Source: Aldrovandia affinis (lineage: Eukaryota > Chordata > Actinopteri > Notacanthiformes > Halosauridae). Taken from it: DNA of 64,000 bases. Positions 16,501 through 25,820 of the stretch are shown piece by piece. The notes under the pieces are model-generated. The model had not been told where the DNA came from. It did not search any database and saw only the letters and a program-made list of their open reading frames with translations. The stretch lies in the NCBI GenBank assembly GCA_029706075.1, contig JAINUG010000109.1, positions 812,501 to 876,500 of the forward strand, written 5' to 3'. Position 1 is the first letter of the stretch, and each line of letters begins with the position of its first letter. The position numbers and the translations under genes are program-made.

Positions 16501-19500
16501 GGCTTCTGCCAACTTATCAACCATGTCCACGCCAGCCTCCCTCTACCAGACCAGTTCAGGCCAATACAGTGAGTTTCACTTGGTCATGTTTACATTTACA
16601 TTTACATTTTAAGCATTTAGCAGACGCTCTTATCCAGAGCGACTTAAAAGATGTGCATTAATACATGGTAGGAACAATCATACTTTGCGCACGAGGTCAG
16701 CGCAGTAATACAGCGGTAGACATCGTTGTAGGCAACTGCATACCATACCTGTAACACTGGGAAGGAAAAGGTTAGTCATTTATTATTATTATTATTTTTG
16801 AATGAGAAGGCAGGGATACATGTACAACAAGTGTTGAGCAAGTAGGCAGAGGTGATGACAATAGGCTAAATGTACAGAATTCAGTGGTAGTGGAGTCTGA
16901 AAAGGTGCGTTTTGAGATTTCAAGTGATTCCGTGGGAAGGAAAAGGTTAGTAATTATATATATATATATTTTATATATTTGTTATTATTCAATTTAGTAA
17001 GCAGGCGATGACAATTAGCTAGATGTACAGAATTCAGTGGTAGTGGAGTCTGAAAAGATAGGTTTTGAGTCTCTTGCGGAAGATTGCAAGTGATTCCGCG
17101 GTCCTGACCGAGAAGAGGCGAGACCGCGAGGAGCGGCTGCCGGGCGCCCGGAGGGATGGGACAGTCAGTTTGCCAGAGGATGCTGAGCGGAGGGGTCTGG
17201 CTGGGGTGTAGGGTGTGATGAGTGTCTGGAGGTAAGGGGGAGCAGTTCCTCTAGCCGCCTGAAAAGCAAACACCAGTGATTTGAATCTGATGCGTGCTGC
17301 GATGGGGAGCCAGTGCAGAGAGGAGAGTAGAGGGGTGACGTGGGTGAACTTGGGTTGATTGAATACCAGACGTGTGGCAGCATTCTGGACTAGTTGCAAT
17401 GGCTTGATGGCACAGGCCAGTAGGCCTGCCAGCAAGGAATTGCAGTAGTTCAGATGTGAGATCACCAGGGTCTGGACCAGGAGTTGTGTGGCCTCTTGGG
17501 TGAGGAACAGTCGGATCCTCCGGATGTTGTGGAGGGAGAATTGGCAGGTCCAGGTGATCAACATATGAACAACATACCAGCTTGAGCTGGTGTGCTAGCT
17601 TGGGGTAGGTTTAAGTAGTGAGGAATTATTTAAAAACAGACAGTTTGCTGTTCCTAGACTTGTAGATGTTCTATACTTCAAAGTGTCACCATATGTGACA
17701 CCATGACCAATTGTGAAGGTTTTTTACAGATCCCACATCGGTTCTATCAGTTCTCACATATGCTGAAATGGAGGGTGTAATTCCCATACTAACCCACACT
17801 TCCATGTTTGCCTCGTGCAGTCGCTATAACACAGGGTGGGGCCGTCCAGATCTCCAGCCCGGGGGGGGACGGGCTCCAGGGCCTGCAGACGCTCACCATG
17901 TCCAACTCAGGAGCGCCTCCGGTCGGCGCCACCATTGTGCAGTACGCCACCCAGGCTGGGGACGGACCACAGTTCTTTGTGCCAGGCAGCCAGGTGGTGG
18001 TGCAAGGTACCTGCTCTTTCTCCATTCCTGTCCAGCATCCTTAGGCCTTTGTCTGTGGTCAGCACCGGTCAATCTGATTCATTTATTCGATCAGCATTGG
18101 TGTCTTCCAATGAGCAGTGAATCCTACCAATGGATTCATGAAAATGTACAGATAACTGCCAAAATAAAGGAAACACTTGAGTAAATTAAGGATTTGGGTA
18201 CAAAAGTAAGGGGCTCTGGTGGCTGTTATGGTTTGGGGTGCATTTTCCTGGCATGGTCTAGGTCCATTCAACCTCTTAGAGGGCAAGGTAAATACCAATA
18301 AACACAAAGCCATTCTGAATGATCACCTTCATCCTATGGTGAAGGATTTTTATCCTGATGGGAGTGGTCTTTTCCGGGATGACAATGACCCAATCCACAG
18401 GGCACGAGTGGTCACCGAATGGGTTGATGAGCATGAAAATGATGTAAACCATATGCCATGGCCATCTCAGTCACTAGATCTCAACCCAATTGAACACTTA
18501 TGGAAGAATCTGGAGTGACGCCTGAGACAGCGTTTTCCACCACAATCAACAAAATGATGGAATTTCTTGTGTAAGAATGGTTTTGCATCCCTCCAATAGA
18601 GTTCCAGCCACTTGTAGAATCTATGTCAAGGCACATTGAAGCTGTTCTGGTAGCTCTTGGGTTGCCCAACGGCCTATTAAGACACTTTATGTTGGTGTTT
18701 CCTTTATTTTTGCAGTTACTTGTGTGACTGGTGCAGAATACACATGCAGTTTTAATGTTAACCACGTATGCAGGGCTGAAAAAGAATCCTGTGCCTTGTT
18801 TGATTTAGCTTGGTCATGTGCTTTTCGGTGTGGTGTTATCGATGGCTGTGGTTTCCTCTGTGTGATTTAGGGACACAGAGGAGAGGTCTGTCTGAACAAA
18901 TTCCTTCCTTACTCTTGATGTTGAAACAATTGAGGTGAAGGTGCCTCTAGCCTGTCTGGGTTTCAGTAGCTGCTGTTTGCATTGCAGAGATCTTTAACTG
19001 AAGTGGATGTGTGTGTGTGTGTGTGTGTCTGCAGAGGTTTGGGTAATGAGCAGCTATAAACCACAGGGTGAAGAATAGGAGTGCTCATGGTAGAAGCAGG
19101 AGGGCTATCAGGAGTAAGAGACAGTGAGCTCACTAATTATAGCATTGATTCTGTATTATATTGTCTTAATGTTTTACAAAGGAGCCTAAAGTCTGCAGAA
19201 TTAGAAATTTGAGAATAAACTGGTTCTTTCAAAGTAAAGAGCACTAAACAGTAATTATTGTTCCTATCAGGAAGACATGGGTGGCTGTATACAATTATCT
19301 CAACAAAAAATGATTTCATCGTAAAAAAAAAAGAAAGAGAAAAAAAAGCAAGGTTACTCACCTGTGCAAAGCATATTTTCTCTACAAGTGTGTAAATAAA
19401 CGCACTCTGCCAATGAAAGTATTTGTATTAAAATGAAGCCATAAACTGTTCGGGTCACATTGCCTCACACAAAAGTAAGGGGCTCTGGTAGCTCTGTTAT

Positions 19501-22500
19501 GGTGTAGGGTGCATTTTCCTGCTATGGTTTAGGTCCAGGCAATCCCTTAGAGGGCAGGGTAAACATCAATAAATACAATTCTGAGCAATCACCTTCATCC
19601 TATGATGATGCATTTCTATCCTGATGGGAGTGGTCTCTTCTAGGATGACAATGCCCTAATTCACAGTTTACTATAGGTCATTGAATGGTTTGATGAGCAT
19701 GAAAACTCTGTAAACCACATGCCATGGCTGTCACAGTCTCCAGATCTCAACCCAATTGAACAATTATGAGAGATTCTGGAGCGTTGCCTGAGACAGCATT
19801 TTCCACCACATCAACAAAACACCAAATGATGGAATTTCTTGTGGAAGAATGGTATTGCTTTCCTCCAGTAGAGATCCAGACAAATGTAGAATTTATGCCA
19901 TGGTGCATTGAAGTCGTTCTGGCAGCTCGTGGTGTCCAATGCCCTATTAAGACGCTTTATATTGGTGCTTCCTTTATTTTGGCAGTATATACCGGTTTAA
20001 GCTAGTATTGCAGTAACCTGTTGGTGTATACTATATGTAGGCTAATCTTTTAGGACTTAGTAAAGGTTTTAATGCCAATGCTCTCAAACAAATGTACACA
20101 CATCCCCAAGAATAATAATTGTGTAGTGTTATATGAATAGATTTTTTTCCTACCCTGACACTCTTTGGCAGTAGACATTTGCCAGGCCACCATTGTAAAT
20201 AAGAATTTGTTCTTACTGGCTTGCCTGGTTAAATAAAGGTTAAATAAATAAAAAACATTTCAGTTCAGATCATATGTATGTTCAGAATGAGTCATACGTG
20301 CATCATCTCAAGCTATTTTACATTTTATTATCATTCACCTTAACACAATATTCATGGCTGGTCCCCTTTGGTAGCATTGACCTTGGGTACAGTGCCCATG
20401 GTTGGCCGGTGATGCATGTTGAACAGGTCATTAGTGTTGAAATTATCCCTGTAGCTCCACACGCTGCCCCTCTGGTGAGGTTTGGAAAAACACTTTGGGG
20501 TTTAATTACCGTTTTCTGCCCTTTTTCCATCCGCTTATCAAACACAGAGAGTTGAACCTGCTGGAAACACGTCATAAGCTAAATCAACATAAGAGGAGGG
20601 AATGTTTTCCATTCATTGTCAGGTCCAAGAACAGTCACTGCATTTTCTTCAGTGCAGAATGATACAGGTGTTAGTCATGCCTTAGATGTCATGTGTGTAT
20701 GCCATGTGTTTGTGGTGACACCAGCTGACCTCACTAACATAACATTTGATTTACTCATGTGTTTCTGTTTCTTCCCCAACATTCTGGGCAGACGAATTAC
20801 CAATACTTCTAAAGGGACAGAACAGCATTCTACAATATGTTTCATAATGTGTAATAATGATTATTTTAGTTATTTATTATTTTCTTAAAAATTGAATTTA
20901 GTTTCTACATTATGTTTTGTAACTAAGCAACAGGAGATGGCTTATCTAATTAAACAGCCTTATTTACAAAAAAATCTAATTGTACGCATATATACATTTT
21001 CTAGAAAGGTTTTAATGAGTGTATACCACAATGTACCACTTTTATTAGTTTATTTTTTTCAGTGGATGAATTGGTATATTGTCCCCTTCTGGGCTTGACG
21101 TCGCTTATGTAAAATGGAGTTGCGTCATATCTTCTAAAAATAGACGTGTCCAAACCCCCTGCCCCTCCCCCAGTGGACTCTGAAGCATTGTGTTCCCGTT
21201 GAGCGACGCTGCGCTCTCTGAAGTGCCAAAGCCCTGATCCCTGTGCAAGTGGGAGGGGCCCCAAGGCCAAACCGTGTTATTGACTTCGTGAGCTCAGTGA
21301 TGTCATTGTGATGTCAATGCCCTAAATTGTAGCCATAGACATAGTTGATTGGCAACCAGTCCATTCAGAAAGCAGAAGGAGAAGGCTTCCCCTGGATTAT
21401 TAGAGCACAGATATGGCTGTTACTGGAGAGGAGACTGAATCAGGTAGGTTGTGTCAGCACTACTTTAGTGCCATTTTAGCTTTAAAAGGACAGTGTGATT
21501 CTCGAACCCTGAATGCAGTTGATTTATAGTCAAAGCAGTTGTACACATCAAGAAACAACTGTTGTTGTTTTTTTCATTCACATTTGAAGGAATTTAAGGT
21601 TAATTGGAAAATACCTCAACCAAAACCTTACCTAGCGCTTGAGGATTGCTGAAGATAGATGTGTTGTACTCTTCAAAGTAGGATTCGCAGAGAACATCCA
21701 CTTTTGATGTTTTCATGTGCTTTGTAAAAGAAAGAGATGGCGGCAAATAACCAGGGGAATTGTTCAATTGTATTTGGTGAGAAGTGTTCTGCTTGTTGCT
21801 TGTATAGGGAAAGCTGAAGAATGGTAAAACAACAAAAATTGCAGGTTAATTTAAAAAAAAGAAAAGAAAGGATAAAGAGATTTTAAAGAGCAGAGCTGGT
21901 CTTCCTCTCCTCTCTCCTCTGTCTATCACTGGAGTGCTTGAACGCTCAGCCCAGTCAGCTGACGGAGGCTGACGACACCACTGTTCCTGGAACCTGTCCT
22001 CAGCGCGGAAACGTAAACGCTAAACAGCAAGTAAGCTGTGCACTGACGTCAGTACATAGTCACGCAGCGATTACAGGCCAGTCCTTTAGCAGGAGCGAGG
22101 CGCTAGCAGCTGAATCATTTGTATGAGATTGGGTTGCAGCCCTGTATCAGTGGCTGACAGTCGGTTAGAATGAGCTATGGCACAATTTATGTGGCCATGG
22201 AAAACCCACAGCTCAAAACAAATGGTAATGTATAGTTGCTTACGTGCTTGTGTGATTTTTACTTTTATTTTTCAAAATCGGGTGATGTTTGTTGGAGTTG
22301 GAACAAGGCACCGAGCACTACATTTGTGTATTTAATTATTGTATCCATAACCCCCTAATGCATTTCATGCAATTTTATGAAACTTCGTTTTTTGAAGTGG
22401 TCATTTTATTGGTAGGATTGACTTACTATTTACTTTACCTGAGCTGGAACTGGAGGCAGTTTTGAAACATGAAACATTCAGGTCTGTTGTGTGTGTTCCA

Positions 22501-25209
22501 TGCAGTGTGTGTCTGAGCACATCTATTTTGAAGTTAAAATGCACAAAAGGCCAGAAAGGAGTTCAAATTAAATGAAGGTTAGTCATGAAAAGGAATATAA
22601 ACTGGATTATGAATAGTATTAGAACACAATAGCCTGAAGCTTTTTTTTTCTTCTTTTTTTCAACTTTAACTTGTTTTCCTTCTCTACTACTTAAGGCAGC
22701 TTAGATAAACTCTTGTAAGGTTTACAGGTATATAAAATGCAAGTCTGTTACAAAAGGACATCCTTTGACAGGAAGGGCTTCACACTACTAACCCCCTGCA
22801 GAGAACTTGAAATCTAATTTCCTCAATGACGTCAGAGCATACATCCGTAATCTACAGCACCCGGTTAAAGACAACAGCATTGTTGCATAATCTTTGATTG
22901 TTCAAGTTTATGGGGGATGGTTACATAAACCGAAGTGTGCGCTGGCTTTCTGTTGACCCCGAGCTGTCGGTCGATAACGGCAGAGGCTACAGTCATAGGG
23001 CATGCACTCTGTTTGCTCGGATTATGCCACAGACCGTGGGCTGCAAAAGACCACTGATTGATTCTCGCTTTTGCGCAATACACACTTTTGTACACACAGC
23101 ACCACTGGCCAAACGGCGGCCTTTTTTAAGAAATAACTTTTTCATGAAGATTAACGCTCCATGACATTTGGATTTGCAGACTTTTAAAAAATATGTCAAT
23201 TCATGTCCTTGATTGAGCTGCCAACGACACAAAAAGCATCGTGAAATTCAATGAATTTGATGTAGTACTTTTGTCAGTCTGTGTTTTGTGCTTCGGAATG
23301 CTTGCAAGCCAGGAGCCGTGACCGACGAAGAGCTTTGACGTCACACTTATTAGTGATCTCTTGAATGGCATTAGCGTTTCCTTTTCTTTTTTTTTGGTAC
23401 CTGGAAATAGCAGTGCATAGTTTGAGAGGGGTGGGGCATGCTGTTTTGTTTTAATTTATTCTGTAGAGCTGTTGGTAATGACGCTTTTGTTGCCTACAGT
23501 TCATATTTATTGGAAATGCATGAGGAAATTTACAGTTGAGTTCTTCTGAAGCTAAAGTTCTCCATATAAAGAAAGATCAGTCTCTTTTGTGTCATTTTTA
23601 TATCACATGACTAAAACGGTCTTGTGGTTTTCCTTCAATGAAAATGAAACAATTTCACTGCTTTGGCTTACTTACATCTAAACGCTCAGAACTATAATGT
23701 CCCCCTTCCAGAGGGGATCTTAAACGATGTTCTCGGCGTGCTTAAACTGCACATAAGGCCACATTAATATTGCATTGTGGGTGTCACATGATTGATATCC
23801 TGCTTTCCCATAGGCCCGAGCAGAGCAGACACCCTGATTGTCAGTATGTTGGTTTGACAGCTGCCACAGGAGACATGCCGGCGTACCAGATCCGAGCCCC
23901 CACCTCGTCCCTACCCCAGGGCATTGTGATGGCGGCGTCCCCCAGCTCCCTGCACAGCCCCCACCAACACGCCGAGGAGGCCACGCGCAAGCGGGAGGTC
24001 CGACTCATGAAGAACAGGTACGACATTTCACAACTCGTTAAACAGACGATTACGAAAAGAACCCGGGGAGCCACGGGACCGGCTACGTGTTTTAAAATCG
24101 GGCGTAGCGCCACCGTTTCTGAGACTTTCTAATCGTCCTCGTTCCCACCTTCCCGAGCTTGGTCCAGACCTGCCCAGTGTCCACACTGCTTGCGTTTTTA
24201 CTGTAGATCTACTCTTTACTCTTTGGCTGGTTATTTCTGCCCCAGCTCATCTCCCCTTAATCCCTGTGTTTATTGCCGTGGTCTCTTTGCTGTTGCATGC
24301 AGCCTCCCAGGTCTTTTGGGCTGGAGGTTCCTCCTTCTGAATGATTTGCTGCTTGGGCAGGGCTTGTATTGTGCACCGCAGAGGTGCTTGGGCAGGTTTC
24401 TGATGTCAAAAACGAGACCGCAATTTAGTGGCTGCAATTATGTGCTTTGCCTAACTGTTGACGCATTTGGGAGAAAAACGTCCATTTAGAAAGTAATGTC
24501 TGGAAATGCATTTCATTCTATTGTTTGGCTTTAGTTAGACGTTGTGGGTTCTGTGCATGGCGTTTTGCATGCGGGGGGTGCGTCGGTGAAGTCGGTGCTT
24601 TGACTGGAAGTGTTGGCGCCCCCACCGGTCGCTCACAGCCACTGTCTTGTGTGGGTTCCAGGGAAGCTGCGCGGGAATGCCGGCGGAAGAAGAAAGAGTA
24701 CGTCAAATGTCTCGAAAACCGGGTGGCCGTGCTCGAGAACCAAAACAAGACCCTCATTGAGGAGCTGAAAGCGCTGAAAGACATTTACTGCCAAAAGGGC
24801 GAGTAAGAGCTCGGTGTGGGAGTTAAGGACTGATATGGGCTGGAGAAAGTGCGCTCGCACACCCGCCGTCGAGGATCTGGGGCAAAGCTACTTTTCAACG
24901 TTTTTTTTGTTTTTGTTTGTTTGATTAGTTTTTTCTCGTCTCTGCTTCGGACCCGGTCGTTAGGAGGCCCTGGCGAATCACGTGACGACCGTCCCGCCCG
25001 TGCCGCGGCCTGACCAATCGCGGCGGCCGGCAGAGTGTCAGCACTGCGCTTGTGCTTTTTGCAGGGAGGCGGCGAGGGTGTGCCGCCGGCGGAGGAGGGA
25101 CTACGTACACTGCCTGGAGAAGCGGCTCACCCTGCTGGAGATCCAGAGGAAGCAGCTCACCGACGAGCTGCAGCACCTGAAGGATGCCCACCGCACGCCG
25201 CCGCATTAA
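13465..25209 (+). CDS. crem: cAMP-responsive element modulator, full coding gene with alternative ends
   Basis: CREM is a nuclear bZIP factor that binds cAMP response elements as homodimer or heterodimer with CREB/ATF1. Long forms activate after PKA phosphorylation; forms lacking activation regions repress. Splicing 13469-13591, 15095-15241, 15650-15735, 16426-16568, 17821-18006, 23861-24017 and 24662-24806 gives 328 aa: N-terminus (1-41), glutamine-rich Q1 (42-90), KID with RRPSYR (Ser117) and ILNELSSD, Q2 ending [12 protein letters not shown], then the basic region and leucine zipper. [21 protein letters not shown] and [14 protein letters not shown] favour CREM over CREB1 or ATF1, and the cul2/ccny neighbours agree. 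All introns are GT/AG and in phase. Q1 (147 nt) and Q2 (186 nt) can be skipped without a frame change, matching known CREM repressor isoforms. A second bZIP exon and an internal ICER start are listed separately. Confidence 0.96.
13592..15094. other. crem intron 2
   Basis: No exon recognised. Holds one member of a small dispersed repeat pair (14568-14596; see the copy at 39607). Confidence 0.5.
15095..15241 (+). CDS. crem: crem Q1 exon (glutamine-rich activation cassette)
   Basis: The acceptor TTTGAAG precedes and GTAGGC follows. Forty-nine codons begin [11 protein letters not shown] and include [20 protein letters not shown], the CREB/CREM Q1 activation domain. It has phase 0 at both ends (147 nt), so skipping it keeps the frame, as in CREM alpha/beta-type repressors. 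Confidence 0.94.
15242..15649. other. crem intron 3
   Basis: About 400 bp with no recognisable feature. Confidence 0.5.
15650..15735 (+). CDS. crem: crem KID exon 1 (kinase-inducible domain, PKA site)
   Basis: Acceptor CTCCCAG, donor GTGGGA. Encodes [14 protein letters not shown] then [13 protein letters not shown]. The Ser in RRPSY (residue 117 of the full form) is the PKA/CaMK target that recruits CBP/p300 KIX once phosphorylated. It ends in phase 2. Confidence 0.95.
15736..16425. other. crem intron 4
   Basis: Mostly featureless except for the foldback element at 16051-16233. Confidence 0.5.
16051..16233. mobile_element. foldback MITE in crem intron 4
   Basis: About 183 bp that is nearly one inverted repeat. 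Outer arms are TTGTGAGAAAGTTCCATGCA on the left and its imperfect mirror ending CTTTTTCTCACAA on the right. Inner arms AAGCTTTCAGTCCACAGACC and GGTCTGTGGACTGAAAGCTT match exactly. It has no coding capacity, and the family is unknown to me. Confidence 0.85.
16426..16568 (+). CDS. crem: crem KID exon 2
   Basis: Acceptor CCTTCAG, donor GTGAGT. Continues [20 protein letters not shown], where the ILNELSSD helix contacts KIX, then the acidic EERSEEE and LYQTSSGQY. Enters completing Arg and leaves in phase 1. Confidence 0.95.
16588..17564 (-). mobile_element. L2-type LINE fragment, 3' end, in crem intron 5
   Basis: The minus strand carries a LINE 3' end. The element finishes near 16590 in repeated ATGTAAATGTAAA-like units next to AGTCGCTCTGGATAAGAGCG, a frequent fish LINE/SINE 3' tail. 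The rest is 5'-truncated, and inserted antisense to crem. Confidence 0.82.
17034..17564 (-). pseudogene. LINE (L2/CR1-like) reverse transcriptase C-terminal fragment
   Basis: The 176-codon frame reads [49 protein letters not shown] and [20 protein letters not shown]. These are the conserved blocks downstream of the RT palm in L2-like LINEs. The catalytic palm and endonuclease are absent, so it is a dead 5'-truncated copy. Confidence 0.88.
17821..18006 (+). CDS. crem: crem Q2 exon
   Basis: Acceptor CTCGTGCAG, donor GTACCT. Encodes (I)[17 protein letters not shown] through [17 protein letters not shown] to [11 protein letters not shown]. It is the second glutamine-rich activation region. Phase 1 at both ends (186 nt) means it can be skipped in frame. 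Confidence 0.95.
18151..18719 (+). mobile_element. deleted Tc1-like transposon (family X, copy 1)
   Basis: Ends are inverted: AACTGCCAAAATAAAGGAAA on the left and its mirror (TTTCCTTTATTTTTGCAGTT) on the right. Inside, 18219-18518 encodes a transposase C-terminus with [15 protein letters not shown], the second catalytic Asp context ([11 protein letters not shown]) and LNPIEHLW with the final Glu. The helix-turn-helix and first catalytic Asp are missing. Confidence 0.9.
19005..19030. repeat. (TG)n microsatellite
   Basis: About eleven TG dinucleotides in crem intron 6. Confidence 0.85.
19470..19987 (+). mobile_element. decayed Tc1-like transposon (family X, copy 2)
   Basis: Parallels copy 1 through AAAGTAAGGGGCTCTGGT, GGTGCATTTTCCTG, the TATCCTGATGGGAGTGGTCT stretch and TCTCAACCCAATTGAACA, ending CTTCCTTTATTTTGGCAGT. 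Stops and indels make it non-coding. The left terminus is lost. Confidence 0.86.
20188..20255. repeat. fish LINE/SINE 3' tail fragment
   Basis: Contains GTAAATAAGAATTTGTTCTT and GGTTAAATAAAGGTTAAATA, a dispersed tail sequence widespread in fish genomes. Confidence 0.65.
21090..21412 (+). promoter_or_regulatory. crem: crem internal P2 (ICER) promoter with CRE cluster
   Basis: Lies directly upstream of the ICER start codon. CRE-like sites are TGACGTCG (21096-21103), TGCGTCAT (21121-21128) and a tandem pair TGATGTCA (21298-21305 and 21309-21316) spaced 11 bp, followed by an inverted CCAAT (GATTGG, about 21348). Mammalian ICER is known to be driven by clustered CRE-like elements (CAREs) that make it cAMP-inducible and self-repressed. 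The layout here is consistent with the same logic. No convincing TATA box is assigned. Confidence 0.82.
21413..21443 (+). CDS. crem: ICER-specific first coding exon of crem
   Basis: ATG at 21413 opens [10 protein letters not shown], close to the mammalian ICER leader, which begins MAVTGD. The donor GTAGGT follows 21443 in phase 1, which fits the phase-1 acceptor of exon 7 (23861). The join gives a 110-aa protein: this leader, then [11 protein letters not shown] and bZIP I. ICER lacks KID and Q domains and acts as a CRE-binding repressor. Confidence 0.9.
21444..22169. other. crem intron 6 between ICER exon and second candidate leader
   Basis: The left part is featureless. From about 21900 it becomes richer in CpG, with CTGACG-type half sites (21959 and 21970) and a perfect CRE at 22044-22051, suggesting another promoter. 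Confidence 0.4.
22044..22051. promoter_or_regulatory. crem: perfect CRE in crem intron 6
   Basis: TGACGTCA sits 119 bp upstream of the candidate leader ATG at 22170 and could drive it. Confidence 0.55.
22170..22224 (+). CDS. crem: candidate second intronic first exon of crem (short repressor form)
   Basis: ATG at 22170 opens 18 codons, [18 protein letters not shown], plus one base, followed by a GTAATG donor. Phase 1 matches exon 7, and the join would give a 118-aa protein lacking KID and Q domains. A perfect CRE lies 119 bp upstream. Mammalian CREM is known to have alternative leader exons, but I cannot tie this peptide to one. The frame is short, so chance is possible. Confidence 0.45.
22827..22834. 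promoter_or_regulatory. crem: perfect CRE in crem intron 6
   Basis: TGACGTCA, preceding a moderately CpG-rich patch. Function inferred. Confidence 0.45.
23336..23343. promoter_or_regulatory. crem: perfect CRE in crem intron 6
   Basis: TGACGTCA, about 520 bp before exon 7. Function inferred. Confidence 0.45.
23861..24017 (+). CDS. crem: crem exon 7, shared exon leading into the bZIP
   Basis: Acceptor GGTTTGACAG, donor GTACGA. Encodes (A)[20 protein letters not shown] through [16 protein letters not shown] to [11 protein letters not shown], the start of the basic region. All isoforms, including ICER, use it. Its last two bases begin the Arg codon completed by either terminal exon. Confidence 0.96.
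24018..24661. other. crem intron 7
   Basis: No recognisable feature other than splice sites. Confidence 0.5.
24662..24806 (+). CDS. crem: crem terminal exon, bZIP I
   Basis: Acceptor GGTTCCAG; TAA at 24804-24806. Forty-seven codons begin [20 protein letters not shown] and end DIYCQKGE. Almost identical to the CREB1 and CREM-I bZIP, with leucines at exon positions 17, 24, 31 and 38 forming the zipper. DNA-contact residues Asn (exon 7), Ala-Ala, Cys and Arg are intact. Confidence 0.97.
24807..25064. other. interval between the two crem bZIP exons
   Basis: Acts as 3' UTR for bZIP I transcripts, or as intron for bZIP II. GC-rich towards 25000-25064. No polyadenylation signal was recognised here. 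Confidence 0.45.
25065..25209 (+). CDS. crem: crem alternative terminal exon, bZIP II (diverged)
   Basis: The acceptor CTTTTTGCAG is followed by one base completing Arg, then [20 protein letters not shown] and TLLEIQRKQ to DAHRTPPH, with TAA at 25207-25209. Zipper leucines at 17, 24, 31 and 38 and the Ala-Ala, Cys and Arg DNA contacts are kept. The residue before Cys is Val instead of Glu, the KKK run is RRR, and EYVK is DYVH. Mammalian CREM also has two mutually exclusive bZIP exons, but the mammalian second one keeps KEYVKCLE. The open frame, splice site and heptads argue for a functional exon with altered dimer or DNA preference. Confidence 0.88.
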
Positions 25210-25820
25210 ACATTCCTCCCCGTGGCCCAATCCGGAGGCGAGCTCCAGAGGAAAGGCTTTCATTGGACATTACCGAGCTTTTAACAATCCAGCGCTCAAA
25301 GCCCTCCTCTTGCCGTGTGCTTGTTGCATCCGGCTCACACGCACGCGAATACGTCTTACGGACAATCTCTGGTCCTACACGCATTCTAATTGTATACTGC
25401 TGAGGCTATTTGTCCAAAAATGGCCCCGTGTGCCCTTTAATGCCTCTGAAATAGGCCCCTTGGCTTTGCTCAGGTCACCCCTCTAGCTGACACTGTTTGT
25501 TGTGCAGTTCCTTTACAAGTGTCCAAAAGATGACATGTAATGTATCTGGTGACATGTATTGCATTGCAGCACTGTCCACAATGCTGAGCTGCCCCATTAG
25601 CTTTTTTTATTTTTATTTTTTATCGTTAAAACGTTCTTTTGATGTAAATATATGAGCTTTTGTGTGCAGAGACTACCCTGGTCTTGTGAGAGTATGTCTG
25701 TAGGCTCTGTGTGACGGGCCAGGAATAGACCCCCCAACCCCCCCCCCACCGTGCTGAACATGACCATCATATGTACCTCTGAGAGGAATTTTTTATTAAA
25801 TTTGTTATTGGCTGTTTAAC
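25210..25820 (+). other. crem: crem 3' UTR
   Basis: Non-coding sequence after bZIP II, with an ATTAAA signal (25795-25800) and nearby ATTTA words (about 25825) of the type that destabilise inducible mRNAs. The exact cleavage site is not determined. Confidence 0.6.
25795..25800 (+). promoter_or_regulatory. crem: probable crem polyadenylation signal
   Basis: ATTAAA about 590 bp after the second bZIP stop, followed by T/G-rich sequence. Confidence 0.5.

Larger units (their letters stand above)
18007..21089. other. crem intron 6, left part
   Basis: Contains two deleted Tc1-like copies (18151-18719, 19470-19987), a (TG)n tract (19005-19030) and a LINE/SINE tail fragment (20188-20255). No exon is recognised before the ICER promoter. 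Confidence 0.55.
22225..23860. other. crem intron 6, right part
   Basis: Holds two more perfect CREs (22827-22834, 23336-23343) and a CpG-richer patch at about 22920-23110. I found no further first exon with a matching donor. Confidence 0.4.

Noticed and set aside
22898-23164. 88-codon open frame in crem intron 6
   Set aside because: Does not start with ATG, has no donor in phase with exon 7 and no recognisable domain.
23814-23860. Alternative upstream acceptor (CCCATAG) for crem exon 7
   Set aside because: The 47-nt extension is not a multiple of three and would break the frame into the bZIP.
13469-25209. Identification as creb1 or atf1
   Set aside because: MTMET start, ISSPGGDG and VGATIVQYA wording, the ICER exon, two bZIP exons and the cul2/ccny neighbours all point to crem.
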